Counted from the stretch's first letter, positions 1-8,564 are shown. The stretch: DNA of 64,000 nucleotides from Aromatoleum bremense (GCF_017894365.1 NZ_CP059467.1:930001-994000); one strand, 5' to 3'. The notes: a model not told the origin generated them from the sequence alone. Made by a program: numbers and translations.

Positions 1-516
1 GAGCGAAGTCTCCGGCGGATTGACGAGCTTCAGCTGGCCGAGGTTGTTCACGACGTTCTGCGCGCCGCCGCCGCGCATCGCCGAGATCGTGCCGTCCTTG
101 CCGATCAGCACTTCGTTGTCGGGCGGAATCGTGATCGGCCCGCCGTCGCCCAGCACCGGCAGTCCGTTGCGCGTCTGCAGCACGCCGTTCGGGCTGACTT
201 CGAGGCTGCCGTTGCGCGTATAGCCTTCGGAGCCGTCGGGCAACTGCACCGTGAGCCAGCCCTTGCCCTCGACGGCGACATCGAACGCACGCCCCGTCTG
301 CTGCAGCGGTCCGGTCTCGAAGTTCGTCGCGATGCTCGCATCGACGACGAACGCGCGCGTCGGCAACCCCTCGCCCTGCACCGGCACTGCGCGCAGCTTG
401 TGCATCTCGGCGCGAAAGCCGGTGGTGGTCGCGTTCGCGAGGTTGTGCGACACCGCGGCCTGCTGGCCCATGGTGTGCTTCGCCCCGGTCATCGCGGTGT
501 AGATCAGACGGTCCAT
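1..516 (-). CDS. flgF: Flagellar basal-body rod protein FlgF (N-terminal 172 codons, runs off the window)
   Basis: Proximal rod protein of the bacterial flagellum, assembled in the periplasm. The reading frame starts at ATG 516-514 and stays open to base 1, so the C-terminal part (family length about 245-250 residues) lies outside the window. The start MDRLIYTAMTGAK and the following SHNLANATTTGF are the conserved flagellar rod/hook N-terminal motif. The central region (GKGWLTVQLPDGSEGYTRNG) is typical of FlgF/FlgG. An AGGGAG ribosome site lies 8 bases before the start. It follows flgE on the same strand after 98 bp, the usual flgBCDEF order. The call is secure; only completeness is uncertain. 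Confidence 0.95.
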   Translation of the reverse strand, partial: MDRLIYTAMTGAKHTMGQQAAVSHNLANATTTGFRAEMHKLRAVPVQGEGLPTRAFVVDASIATNFETGPLQQTGRAFDVAVEGKGWLTVQLPDGSEGYTRNGSLEVSPNGVLQTRNGLPVLGDGGPITIPPDNEVLIGKDGTISAMRGGGAQNVVNNLGQLKLVNPPETSL

Positions 517-546
517 GGCCCGCTCCCTTTTTTCTTTCCCTCTCCC

Positions 547-582
547 TGCCCGCCACCCCGCCCGCCACCCTGCCCGCCACCC
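547..582. repeat. Three tandem copies of a 12-bp unit between flgE and flgF
   Basis: Three adjacent 12-bp units read TGCCCGCCACCC, CGCCCGCCACCC and TGCCCGCCACCC on the plus strand. They lie in the 98-bp gap between the flgE stop and the flgF start, outside both genes. There is no obvious hairpin. They could be slippage-prone, or part of the flgE-flgF mRNA spacer. Confidence 0.8.
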
Positions 583-614
583 GGCACGACACCGGGGAGT
601 CATTCAGGCGGTAT

Positions 615-1943
615 TTATCCGAGATTGACGATGGTCTGCAGGATGGTGTTCTGGGCCTGCACGGATTGTGCGTTCGCCTGGTAGTTGCGCTGCTGGACGA
701 TGAGCTGCACAAGCTCCGCGGTGAGATCGACGTTGGCTTCCTCGACCGCGCCCGCGTTGAGCAGCCCCAGGTTGGCACTGCCGGGCACGCCGACGCTGGA
801 CGGCCCCGAGGCCGGCGACTGGGCCCACATGTTGCCCCCCAGCGACACCAGGCCGTTCGGACTGCGGAAGTTCGCCAGGACAACTTGCCCCAGATCGCGG
901 GACTGGCCATTGCTGTAGCGACCTTCAATGACTCCGTCATCGCCGACGGAGACGCCCGTCAGCCGGCCCGGTGCGAATCCGTCCTGGTCCGAGGGGACAT
1001 TGATCCCGAACTCGCCGCCATACTGGGTCGTACCGCTGAAGTCGATCCGCAAAGCGGGGGTTTCGAGGCCGGGTACAAGGTTGTCGCCGAAGAGATCCTT
1101 AAAAGCGGGACCGGTCACGGGCAATGACGTAGTCAACACGCCGCCAGTATTGAACGACAGCGTGTGGTTGAACGTCGGGTTCCCGATGTCCTTGCCATCG
1201 AGTTGATAATGGACAGTCCAGTCGTTCTTCACCTCTTCGAGCTTCGGCGGGCTGGCCGCCGGATCCGCCCGTGTGCCGTTGCGGACGAAATACATCGTCA
1301 ACGTCTTGGGGTTGCCGAGGCTGTCGTACAGGGTCGCCGACGTGGCGTTGTTGTATGACTTGGGGTCCGCGGCCGAAAACTTCGGCTTCTCGGGCAAGTG
1401 TTGTCTGGAGTCGAGATTGACCCCGAGGCTAAGCCCCGCCGTGTTGTCAGGGAGGGGGCGCTGCGAGACGCCGGTTTGTTGTGGCGCCCCTCCCGCCAGC
1501 GACGGGTTCACGACGATGTCACTGACGACGCCCGTCAGGATGTCCCCATTGACGTCCGCGCCATAGCCGGACAGCCGATATCCTTGAGCATTGACGATGA
1601 ACCCGTCCTTGCTGATGTCGAACTGGCCGTTTCGCGTGAAAGCTTCCGTTCCATCCGGCGCGCTGACGCGAAAGAAGCCGTTGCCGTTGATCGCCAGGTC
1701 CAGCGGGTTGTTCGTGACGGTCACGTTGCCCTGGGAGAAGTTCTGGCTTACGGCAGCAATCGTCGTCCCGATTCCGACTTGCGAATTGCCCCCCGTACCA
1801 TTGAAAGAAGCAGCGAAAACATCCGCGAACTCCGCACGCCCGGCCTTGAAGCCGATGGTATTCGAGTTCGCGACGTTGTTGCTGATGACGTCGAGGGCTT
1901 TCGACGCCGAAGCGAGGCCGCTCAATCCTTGCTGGAATGCCAT
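615..1943 (-). CDS. flgE: Flagellar hook protein FlgE
   Basis: Structural subunit of the flagellar hook, exported through the flagellar type III apparatus and polymerised on the rod under the FlgD cap. 442 residues. The N-terminal domain has the family motif SNNVANSNTIGFKAGR near residues 21-36. The middle carries the hook D1/D2 domains (TRNGQFDISKDGFIVNAQGY), and the C-terminus ends in the coiled flagellar motif EANVDLTAELVQLIVQQRNY followed by QAQNTILQTIVNLG. It lies 25 bp downstream of flgD in a run of minus-strand rod/hook genes. Length and both terminal motifs are normal for the family. Confidence 0.97.
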   Translation of the reverse strand: MAFQQGLSGLASASKALDVISNNVANSNTIGFKAGRAEFADVFAASFNGTGGNSQVGIGTTIAAVSQNFSQGNVTVTNNPLDLAINGNGFFRVSAPDGTEAFTRNGQFDISKDGFIVNAQGYRLSGYGADVNGDILTGVVSDIVVNPSLAGGAPQQTGVSQRPLPDNTAGLSLGVNLDSRQHLPEKPKFSAADPKSYNNATSATLYDSLGNPKTLTMYFVRNGTRADPAASPPKLEEVKNDWTVHYQLDGKDIGNPTFNHTLSFNTGGVLTTSLPVTGPAFKDLFGDNLVPGLETPALRIDFSGTTQYGGEFGINVPSDQDGFAPGRLTGVSVGDDGVIEGRYSNGQSRDLGQVVLANFRSPNGLVSLGGNMWAQSPASGPSSVGVPGSANLGLLNAGAVEEANVDLTAELVQLIVQQRNYQANAQSVQAQNTILQTIVNLG

Positions 1944-1968
1944 GATCCTGTCCCTTGGAGTTCGGTAA

Positions 1969-2646
1969 TCAGAGAATCTGCCGGATCTCGGACATCTTGA
2001 AGATGCCCAGATCGCCTATCTGCAGGTCGGTGCTTTTCGGTCCGCGCACCACGCTCGACACCGCGCCGAACTCGAGCGATTCGGCCGCGGCAGTCGTGTC
2101 GCCCGCCGTCGCGGCGAGGCTTACGGTGTATTTGCCGTTCGCCGCACGGGTGCCGTCGGCGGCGGCGCCATCCCACTGGAAGTTGTGCGTGCCGGCATCG
2201 AACGCGCCCAGATCGACGTTCGCGACTTCGAGGCCGTTCGCATCCTTTATGCTCATCGTGACCTTGTCGGCGGGCGCATCGAGCGAGAAGCCGCCGACCG
2301 CGCCGGCTTCGGTGAGCAGCAATCCCTTGCCCGGCACCAGCACGCCGCGGCCGACGAGCGACGCCGCCTGCATCGCTTCGGAGGACTGCTGGCCTTCCAT
2401 GATCTGGCCGAGCATCGTGTTGAGCCGCTCGATGCCATCGACGGTGCTGATCTGCGCCAGCTGCGAAGTCACCTGCGCGTTGTCGAGCGGGTTCATCGGA
2501 TCCTGGTTCTTGAGCTGCGTGGTCAGCAGCTTCAGGAAACGGGTCTGGCTGAGCTCCTCGGATTTTTCGGGGGCGGCGCTGTTGCGCGCGAGATTCGACA
2601 TCACGGCATCGGCCGCCGAGGAGGTCGCGCTATTGACGGTTGTCAT
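1969..2646 (-). CDS. flgD: Flagellar hook assembly (cap) protein FlgD
   Basis: Scaffold needed for hook assembly; it caps the growing hook and is not part of the finished organelle. 225 residues. The diagnostic N-terminal motif QDPMNPLDNAQVTSQLAQIS lies at residues 48-67, followed by a FlgD Tudor-like/FnIII-like region in the second half (DGAAADGTRAANGKYTVSLA). It lies 19 bp downstream of flgC and 25 bp upstream of flgE, so it is almost certainly co-transcribed with them. Confidence 0.97.
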   Translation of the reverse strand: MTTVNSATSSAADAVMSNLARNSAAPEKSEELSQTRFLKLLTTQLKNQDPMNPLDNAQVTSQLAQISTVDGIERLNTMLGQIMEGQQSSEAMQAASLVGRGVLVPGKGLLLTEAGAVGGFSLDAPADKVTMSIKDANGLEVANVDLGAFDAGTHNFQWDGAAADGTRAANGKYTVSLAATAGDTTAAAESLEFGAVSSVVRGPKSTDLQIGDLGIFKMSEIRQIL

Positions 2647-2665
2647 GATTGCTCCGGTCGCCCGC

Positions 2666-3070
2666 TCACTGGCCGATCGCCAGCGTGCGCTGCATGAGGG
2701 TCTTCGCCGTGTTCATGACTTCGGCGTTGGTTTGATAGGCGCGCGAGGCCGAGATCATGTTGGTCATCTCCTCGACGACGTTCACGTTCGACATCTCGAC
2801 GTAGCCTTCGGGGTTGGCCGCGGGATTGCCGGGGTCGTACGTGAGGCGTCCCGCCGCCGCGCTCTCGACAACCTCCGTGACCTGCACCCCCACTCCGCCC
2901 GGCCCGGCCACCGGCGTGGCGGTAAACACCACCTGCTTGGCGCGGTAGGGCTGGCCATCGGGGCCCGCGACGCTGTCGGCGTTCGCGAGGTTCGACGCGG
3001 TCGCGTTGAGGCGAGCGGACTGCGCATGCAGCGCGGAGCCCGCAATCGTGAAGACGTTCAACATGCTCAT
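2666..3070 (-). CDS. flgC: Flagellar basal-body rod protein FlgC
   Basis: Proximal rod protein. 134 residues from ATG 3070, which follows a GAGGTGGG ribosome site and gives the family start [17 protein letters not shown]. An upstream in-frame start would overlap flgB and lacks family similarity. The N-terminal SNLANADS motif and the C-terminal [20 protein letters not shown] are characteristic. Located between flgB (16 bp upstream) and flgD. Confidence 0.96.
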   Translation of the reverse strand: MSMLNVFTIAGSALHAQSARLNATASNLANADSVAGPDGQPYRAKQVVFTATPVAGPGGVGVQVTEVVESAAAGRLTYDPGNPAANPEGYVEMSNVNVVEEMTNMISASRAYQTNAEVMNTAKTLMQRTLAIGQ

Positions 3071-3086
3071 GGTCCACCCACCTCGC

Positions 3087-3491
3087 TCACTGGCCGTTGA
3101 TCGCGGTCTGCATGCCACGCAGCAGGCTGTTGATGAAAGTCACGCTCGCTTCGTATTGCACCGAGTTCTCGGCAAATGCCGCGCGCTCGACGTCCATGTT
3201 CACGGTGTTGCCGTCGACGCTCGACTGGAACTCGCCGCGATAGCCGACATGAGGCTCGAGGGGCGTCCCCTGCCCGCCGGGGAGGTGGCGCGCCGAAGTG
3301 CCCGCGAGCGCCAGCGGTCCGCTCCGCCCGCCCGTCGCACCCTTCAGCGCGGCGGCGAAATCCAGGTCGCGCGCCTTGTAATTCGGCGTGTCGGCGTTCG
3401 CGATGTTCGACGCCAGCATCTGCTGGCGCCGGGCCTGCACGTTGAGCGCCGTCTGATGAAACTGCAGCGCGCTGTCGAGTCGGGATTTCAT
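3087..3491 (-). CDS. flgB: Flagellar basal-body rod protein FlgB
   Basis: Proximal rod protein and first gene of the minus-strand flgBCDEF unit. 134 residues. The N-terminal [20 protein letters not shown] is the hallmark motif. The C-terminal [18 protein letters not shown] matches the FlgB consensus. A sigma54-like promoter element (3556-3570) lies about 65 bp upstream of the start, and flgA is divergent on the other strand. Confidence 0.97.
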   Translation of the reverse strand: MKSRLDSALQFHQTALNVQARRQQMLASNIANADTPNYKARDLDFAAALKGATGGRSGPLALAGTSARHLPGGQGTPLEPHVGYRGEFQSSVDGNTVNMDVERAAFAENSVQYEASVTFINSLLRGMQTAINGQ

Positions 3492-3555
3492 GGCATCACC
3501 TCAAGGTCCTGCTGTAACCGCCGTTACCGAAGGCAGGTGCGGGCATTGATCCATC

Positions 3556-3570
3556 GCACCTTCCATGCCA
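3556..3570 (-). promoter_or_regulatory. Candidate sigma54 (-24/-12) promoter of flgBCDEF
   Basis: The minus strand reads TGGCATG-GAAG-GTGC, matching 9 of 11 fixed positions of the sigma54 consensus TGGCACG-N4-TTGC, with GG and GC at the correct spacing. Transcription would start near 3544, leaving a leader of about 53 nt before flgB. Sigma54 control of rod/hook operons is established in Pseudomonas and Vibrio; its use here is inferred from the motif alone. Confidence 0.55.
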
Positions 3571-3762
3571 GCGATCTTAGTCGTCACATCACAATGGGCT
3601 TGCTCCGATAAGACTGGAAATTACCGGTCAATTTCGCCGCTTTCGCTGCCGGCTTCGGCGTCGTGCCTGCCGGCCGGCGGAAAAACTTGCCGCCCGCGAA
3701 GGGGGCGAAGCGGGAATGCGGCGGCGGTTGCCGGGCGCACGCAGGCGTGGTGCAATCGCCCC

Positions 3763-4476
3763 ATGCTGAAAAATCGATCCCTCCTTTGCCGATTTCCTGC
3801 CGCCGCTATGGCGGCCGTCACGACCGCAATGCTGCCCCTGCCGGCAGGCGCGCAGCAGCCTCCCGAACCCGTCGAGCGGACAGTGACGGCATTTCTCGAG
3901 CAGCAGACTGCCGGCCTGCCGGGAAAAGTTGAAATCTCCGTCAGCGCGTTCGATGCGCGGAACAGTCTCCCGGCATGCGCAGCGCTCGAAGCCTTCCTGC
4001 CGGCCGGCATACGGGCGTGGGGACAGATCAACGTCGGTGTGCGCTGCGACTCACCGGCCCCTTGGACCGCCTATGTGCCGGCGCGGGTCGCGGTGATGGC
4101 CGAGTATCTCGCCACCGCCCGCGCGCTTCGCGCCGGCCAGACCCTCGGCCCGGCCGATATCGAACGGCGGCACGGCGATCTCGCGGCGGAACCGCCCGGC
4201 ACGCTGACCGACCCGACGCAGGCGGTCGGGCACCCCGCCCGTTACGCCGTCGCCGCCGGCAGCACGTTGCGCGCCGGAATGCTGCGCCTCCCACCCGCGG
4301 TGCGGCAGGGCCAGGCGGTAAAAGTCGTCGGCAGCGGCAACGGCTTCAGCGTATCGAACGAAGGACGCGCCCTCAATGCCGCAGCCGAAGGCGAACCCGT
4401 ACGGGTACGGATCGGCAATGACCAGGTCGTTTCAGGCCTCGCGCGCGCCGGCGGGGTCGTCGAAGTGCAATTTTGA
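3763..4476 (+). CDS. flgA: Flagellar P-ring assembly chaperone FlgA
   Basis: Periplasmic chaperone for assembly of the FlgI P-ring. 237 residues from ATG 3763, chosen because it places a signal peptide (MLKNRSLLCRFPAAAMAAV, then a hydrophobic stretch ending at PAGAQ) at the N-terminus; an earlier in-frame start adds an implausible basic leader. A SAF-like region follows (ATARALRAGQTLGPADIE), and the C-terminus KVVGSGNGFSVSNEGRALN to VSGLARAGGVVEVQF is typical of FlgA. Divergent from flgB, with flgM and flgN downstream, the usual betaproteobacterial arrangement. Confidence 0.93.
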   Translation: MLKNRSLLCRFPAAAMAAVTTAMLPLPAGAQQPPEPVERTVTAFLEQQTAGLPGKVEISVSAFDARNSLPACAALEAFLPAGIRAWGQINVGVRCDSPAPWTAYVPARVAVMAEYLATARALRAGQTLGPADIERRHGDLAAEPPGTLTDPTQAVGHPARYAVAAGSTLRAGMLRLPPAVRQGQAVKVVGSGNGFSVSNEGRALNAAAEGEPVRVRIGNDQVVSGLARAGGVVEVQF

Positions 4477-4562
4477 GTGCAGGGCCGATGAGCAAGCGGA
4501 ACAGCCCTTGCTTTCGATCGCCCGGGTTCCCGATCGGCCCCGGTCGCCCAGCGCCACGGGGT

Positions 4563-4589
4563 TAAAGTTTTCGCTGTGCGGACCGTTGA
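4563..4589 (+). promoter_or_regulatory. Candidate FliA (sigma28) promoter of flgM-flgN
   Basis: A -35 element TAAAGTTT (4563-4570), identical to the sigma28 consensus, is followed after 11 bases by ACCGTTGA (4582-4589), a 5 of 8 match to GCCGATAA. Transcription would start near 4597, about 26 nt before flgM. Late-class FliA control of flgM is well known in enterobacteria; here it is inferred from the motif. Confidence 0.55.
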
Positions 4590-4622
4590 CACGGTTAGAG
4601 AATATTCAATGGGAGTTGCGCC

Positions 4623-4925
4623 GTGAAGATCGAAGGTACCCCGAAGCCAGCCGGCTCCGTACCTGCCGCGGAGAGCCGGCCACGGTCGCAGCCCGTGGCG
4701 TCTAAACCCGTCGGCGACGACGAGAAGGTGCAGCTGTCGTCGCTGTCATCGAGCTTGAACAAGGCCGAAGCGGCAATGGCTTCGACTCCGGTCGTCGACC
4801 GTGGCCGCGTAAACGAAATCCGCCAGGCAATCAGCGAAGGGCGCTTCAAGGTGGACGCCGACCGCATCGCCGAAGGCCTGATCGACTCCGTGCGCCAGAT
4901 ACTCGACACTCGGCGCGAATCGTGA
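4623..4925 (+). CDS. flgM: Anti-sigma28 factor FlgM
   Basis: Binds and inhibits FliA until the hook is complete, then is secreted through the flagellar export gate. 100 residues starting at GTG 4623 after a GGGAG ribosome site. The N-terminal half is polar and disordered-looking (KIEGTPKPAG onward), and the C-terminal sigma-binding part RVNEIRQAISEGRFKVDADR (about residues 61-80) is the FlgM signature. Its stop overlaps the GTG start of flgN by 4 bases, indicating translational coupling. Confidence 0.93.
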   Translation: MKIEGTPKPAGSVPAAESRPRSQPVASKPVGDDEKVQLSSLSSSLNKAEAAMASTPVVDRGRVNEIRQAISEGRFKVDADRIAEGLIDSVRQILDTRRES

Positions 4926-5395
4926 CTCCGCAACCGGAACTGCAGCGCCTGGCGACGCTGATCGACACCGAGGCAGCCCTGCTGCGTGCCTTTCTCGCGC
5001 TGCTCGAACGCGAGGAAACGCTCCTGATCGCCGGCGAGGCCGACGCGCTGCTCGCTCTGACACAGGAGAAATCGCAGCGCCACCAGCAGTTGCAACGCGT
5101 GCACAACGACCGCGCCTTGCTGCTCGGCCGCTTGCGGCGCCCGAACGACGAGGCGTCGATTCGCGAACTATGCCGGCCGCTGCCCGACACCCTGGCCTGC
5201 TGGGACGAGATTCGCGAACTCGCGCGCAACGCACAACACCGCAACGAGAGCAACGGCAAGCTGATCGTCGAACGGATGCAGCACAACCAGTCAGCGCTCA
5301 CCGTGCTGCTCACGGCGGCCGGCCAACCCCAGCTCTACAATGCCGCGGGCATGACACGCCCCCGCAGCAGCGGGCGCCATCTCGGCAGCGCCTGA
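4922..5395 (+). CDS. flgN: Flagellar export chaperone FlgN
   Basis: Cytoplasmic chaperone for the hook-filament junction proteins FlgK and FlgL. 157 residues starting at GTG 4922, overlapping the end of flgM. The protein is almost entirely helical and heptad-rich (AALLRAFLALLEREETLLIA, then EKSQRHQQLQRVHNDR), as in the FlgN family. The C-terminus NGKLIVERMQHNQSALTVL, followed by a Gly-rich disordered tail, also fits. Position after flgM strongly supports the call. Confidence 0.88.
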   Translation: MTPQPELQRLATLIDTEAALLRAFLALLEREETLLIAGEADALLALTQEKSQRHQQLQRVHNDRALLLGRLRRPNDEASIRELCRPLPDTLACWDEIRELARNAQHRNESNGKLIVERMQHNQSALTVLLTAAGQPQLYNAAGMTRPRSSGRHLGSA

Positions 5396-5648
5396 ACTCC
5401 GCCAGATCCCTCGCCTTCCCCGCCGCACCGGCTTCGCTCGCCCTCAGCCATTCCGCTCGTCCCCCTGTCACCCCGTTGCTGCGACAGTGCGGCGCGGGCA
5501 GGTGCTGGTGGGCTCCCCCGCTTTGAGCCACTGTTACACACTGAGTGTTTGACTTTCTTTCAATCTGTTGCTTTCATTATTGCCTTTCGTCCTGCGTCCG
5601 ATCCGCTGGACGCTCACCACGCGACGCCGATTTGACGAGGACGATCCG

Positions 5649-6161
5649 ATGCAGAAGTTCATGTGCCTGCTACTCACGTTTTGGGCGGGCACCTCGTCCC
5701 TTGCCTGGGCCGGGCAATTCGATACCACTGTGGCCATGCGCGCGAACAGCGCGACGACTTTCTACGTGCAGGGCAATATTGGCGGGCTGGGTCCTGTCGA
5801 CCTCATGGTCGACACCGGTTCAGGCTACATGACCATCAACGAGGAAATGCTGGCCACGCTTCAGGGCGCAGGCCAGGCGCAATACATCAGGCAACTGCGC
5901 GGCCGGCTTGCGAACGGCAGCGAACTGGACGTGCCGGTCTATGCGATCAAGGCCGTGAGCATCGGGAACGGGTGCTGGATCAATAACGTCGAGGCAGCCG
6001 TATTCCCGGGAAAGACCCGCGCCATCCTCGGGCTCAATGCCCTGCAACGGGCGGCGCCGTTCATCTTCTCTTTCGATCCGCCACGCCTCGTCCTGAGCAA
6101 TTGCGGCGCCACCACTGCCGCCCAGACGAAGGCTGCCGACCTCGCAGCCTTCGATCATTGA
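5649..6161 (+). CDS. Exported retropepsin-like aspartic protease family protein
   Basis: 170 residues. The ATG at 5649 follows a GAGGA ribosome site and starts a clear signal peptide (MQKFMCLLLTFWAGTSSLAW, cleavage near AWAG). The single aspartic-protease motif VDTGSG is at residues 54-59, followed by a flap-like region and the hydrophobic ILGLNAL near residue 130, the arrangement of single-domain clan AA (retropepsin-like) proteins that work as dimers. It probably acts in the periplasm; substrate unknown. It converges on the PRC-barrel gene with a 9-bp gap. Two late Cys (GNGCW and LSNCG) could form a disulphide. Confidence 0.75.
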   Translation: MQKFMCLLLTFWAGTSSLAWAGQFDTTVAMRANSATTFYVQGNIGGLGPVDLMVDTGSGYMTINEEMLATLQGAGQAQYIRQLRGRLANGSELDVPVYAIKAVSIGNGCWINNVEAAVFPGKTRAILGLNALQRAAPFIFSFDPPRLVLSNCGATTAAQTKAADLAAFDH

Positions 6162-6170
6162 GCAGCACCC

Positions 6171-6779
6171 TCAGGGAAGCGGCTCCCTGCTCGTATCGCT
6201 GCCCGGCGTCCAGTCTCCCCGCTCAGAGTCTTGCAAGCGAGGCGACTGGTCTTGCGACCGCGGCGCGGCCTTGCGGCTCGACTCCTCCAGTTCGAACGCC
6301 GAGAACTCGGTGATCGGCTGATCGGCAGGCTCCAACTCCACGAACTGCTCGGGTTGATACTCGGGCCTCGCCTTCAACTCCTCCTCGCTCGCGCTGACGC
6401 GAAGCTTGCCATCGACAAACTGCAGCCTGTCGAGGGGAATAGTGATTTCCTTGTCGCCGACCCCGAGGAAGCCGCCAGCCGAAATCACGGCCTGGATATC
6501 CTTCTCCCGGCGGCTATGCACGACGGCCTTCACCGAACCGATTTCATCGCCTCCGGGTCCGATAACATCCTTCCCGCGTAGTTCACGAGGCGTCATGGTG
6601 TAGACCACGCTGCCAGGATTCGCCCGCGAAGTGTCCATCCGGGGATTCATGGTCTGGGTGCCCTCGGCCCGCGGCATGCTGTCGTTAGTCTTCGAGGCAT
6701 CGGTGCCAGCCCATCCTGGCGTCGCGACCAATGCGGCAACTGCACCGGCGAGCAACGACTTGCGATAGCTGATCTTCAT
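6171..6779 (-). CDS. Exported PRC-barrel domain protein
   Basis: 202 residues from ATG 6779, preceded by a strong AGGAGGA ribosome site. Signal peptide MKISYRKSLLAGAVAALVAT followed by PGWAG. A PRC-barrel-like domain occupies about residues 60-125 (RELRGKDVIGPGGDEIGSV, then VISAGGFLGVGDKEITIPLD), and the tail is acidic and low-complexity. Exported PRC-barrel proteins are common in Rhodocyclales and are often stress-linked, but their biochemical role is unknown. No operon partner: it converges on the aspartic-protease gene and has a long non-coding region upstream. Confidence 0.75.
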   Translation of the reverse strand: MKISYRKSLLAGAVAALVATPGWAGTDASKTNDSMPRAEGTQTMNPRMDTSRANPGSVVYTMTPRELRGKDVIGPGGDEIGSVKAVVHSRREKDIQAVISAGGFLGVGDKEITIPLDRLQFVDGKLRVSASEEELKARPEYQPEQFVELEPADQPITEFSAFELEESSRKAAPRSQDQSPRLQDSERGDWTPGSDTSREPLP

Positions 6780-7481
6780 CTCGTCCTCCTGCCTTGCGGC
6801 TCTGGTTGACCGGTTCCCCCTCCACGGAGTGCGAGGGGCGTCGGGATGTCCGTCCGCCAGAATCTTGCGCAAAAAGCACGCCAGGAGAGCACGCATGCTC
6901 GTGACGTTAACGAATGCATTCATGCATTTGATTTCATTCATTTTATTGAAATGAGCTGCAGCTCCAGACTTTTTCGTGCGGACGAAGGCCGTCGGCAAGA
7001 CTGCTGGGCGCTTTCCAGGAACGCAGCATCAACAGTGCGCAGAATGCGTACAAGCATCTGAATAATAAAAGTTTTCGCATTTCTCGGTGGGCCGCTCTGC
7101 ACTTTCGCAATCTTTCGACGAACACGACTCAACGCCTGCTGTCGTTCATGGGCGACAAGCCATGCCCAGTATTTTCAGCCGCTTACGCTCATACTGCCGA
7201 CCGCATGACACTCGTTCGATTCTGTTATTTTCATTGTTTTTCAACAACTTGTATTCTTCATGGAGTGATGACCGTCGTCGTGACACGACAGATTCCCGAC
7301 GCGCCCCAAGTTGCCGACCGCGCTTGAATGGCGCTTGAAGGCGAGGATCGGCAACGTCATCAAAGCATTTTCATGGAACATTCCCGGCTCCCATTCGTTT
7401 CATTAAATAAGACAGCAGGGACGCCGATGTAGCCGCGGCGGGCCAGTTGGCTCTTCAACCAACCCGAGTGGAATACGGAAA
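6780..7481. other. 702-bp intergenic region, locally AT-rich, no convincing gene
   Basis: It lies between the divergent PRC-barrel gene and the exported protein at 7482. Base composition falls well below the surrounding genes (for example 6905-6955 and 7200-7260). Open frames here lack family-like sequence and ribosome sites. The right end must hold the promoter of the ECF-sigma operon: GGAACA at 7375-7380 followed by GTTTCA at 7397-7402 is a weak ECF-like candidate. The left end holds the promoter of the PRC-barrel gene. I see no repeat or RNA structure I would name. Confidence 0.5.
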
Positions 7482-7973
7482 ATGAAAATACGCACTGCAA
7501 CGACCTTGCTCGCAGCCTGCCTCGTCACCGCGAGCCTCGCCGGAGTCACCCCCGCCATTGCGGCCGGTGGCCATGATCACGACAGCGGCACAGCCGTCCT
7601 CAGGCTCAATGCCGGCAGCAAATGGCATACTGACGCCGCCTTGCAACACGGCATGCTGAAAATCCGCGCCGCCGTCGAACACAGCCTCCCGGCCGTTCAC
7701 GGCGGCACGTTCACCTCCGACCAGTACCGGTCCCTGGGCCACACGGTCGAAAAGGAAATCGCCTACATCGTGCAGAACTGCAGACTTGCGCCCGAAGCCG
7801 ATACGGTGTTGCACGGCATCATCGCCGAACTGGCCGACGGTATCGAAGGAGTCACTGGCACGAAGGCCGGCGGCGACCGCAGCAAGGGCGTGGTGCACAT
7901 GGTCGTGGCACTCGATAACTACGGTACCTACTTCGACCACCCGGCGTGGACGCCAGTGGCTACCGGGCACTGA
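7482..7973 (+). CDS. Exported protein of unknown function, first gene of an ECF-sigma operon
   Basis: 163 residues with a clear signal peptide (MKIRTATTLLAACLVTASLA, cleavage near AIAA). The mature N-terminus GGHDHDSG could bind a metal. The rest looks helical, with further His residues and a lone Cys (VQNCRLAPEAD). I do not recognise a family function with confidence. The ECF sigma gene starts 21 bp downstream and the operon ends with a Spy/CnrX-like metal-sensor protein, so a periplasmic metal or envelope-stress role is plausible but inferred. Confidence 0.7.
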   Translation: MKIRTATTLLAACLVTASLAGVTPAIAAGGHDHDSGTAVLRLNAGSKWHTDAALQHGMLKIRAAVEHSLPAVHGGTFTSDQYRSLGHTVEKEIAYIVQNCRLAPEADTVLHGIIAELADGIEGVTGTKAGGDRSKGVVHMVVALDNYGTYFDHPAWTPVATGH

Positions 7974-7994
7974 ACCGCGACACCGGACAGAGGC

Positions 7995-8564
7995 ATGGAC
8001 GATGCGGGCGCAGAGCAGGACAACGCCTTCATCGTCCTTGCGCGCGCCGGCGATACGCGTGCGTTCGGCGAGATCGTGCGACGCCATCAGGATCGCGTGT
8101 TCGGCTTCATCCTGCGGCTCACCGGGACGCGCGACGAAGCCATGGACCTGACCCAGGAGGTGTTCATGAAAGCGTGGCAAGCGCTGCCCGAGTGGCGTCC
8201 GGAGGCGCATTTTTCCACCTGGCTGCTGCAGATCGCCCGCAACCTCAGCATCGACATGCTGCGCCGCCGGCAGCTTGTCCGGTTCGCGCCGCTCGACGAC
8301 GAACTCGATATCGCGGACACCGCCATGGGTCCGGAAGCCTGCTACGCCATGCGCCAGCGCGACGCACAGCTTGCCCGGGCGCTGCAATGGATCCCGGCCG
8401 AGCAGCGGGAAATCCTGCTGCTGCGCGAGGTCGAGGACCTCACCTACACCGATATCGCGCAGACGCTCGGCATCCGCCCCGGCACGGTGAAGTCACGCCT
8501 CGCGCGGGCGCGCGCGGCACTGCTGGAACGGCTTCGGCGCAAGACAGGAGAGGATCATGGCTGA
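7995..8564 (+). CDS. ECF-type RNA polymerase sigma factor (RpoE/CnrH-like)
   Basis: 189 residues. Region 2 (EIVRRHQDRVFGFILRLTG, DLTQEVFMKAWQAL at about residues 51-64, FSTWLLQIARNLSIDMLRRR) and region 4 (LPAEQ-like stretch, LREVEDLTYTDIAQTLGI, then TVKSRLARARAALLERL) are intact. There is no C-terminal extension. It directs RNA polymerase to a small stress regulon. The gene overlaps the anti-sigma gene by 8 bases, the usual sigma/anti-sigma coupling. An AGAGG ribosome site precedes the start. Confidence 0.92.
   Translation: MDDAGAEQDNAFIVLARAGDTRAFGEIVRRHQDRVFGFILRLTGTRDEAMDLTQEVFMKAWQALPEWRPEAHFSTWLLQIARNLSIDMLRRRQLVRFAPLDDELDIADTAMGPEACYAMRQRDAQLARALQWIPAEQREILLLREVEDLTYTDIAQTLGIRPGTVKSRLARARAALLERLRRKTGEDHG

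Noticed and set aside
3604..3611. TCCGATAA as a sigma28 -10 for flgA
   Set aside because: No -35 resembling TAAAGTTT at the required 11-bp distance.
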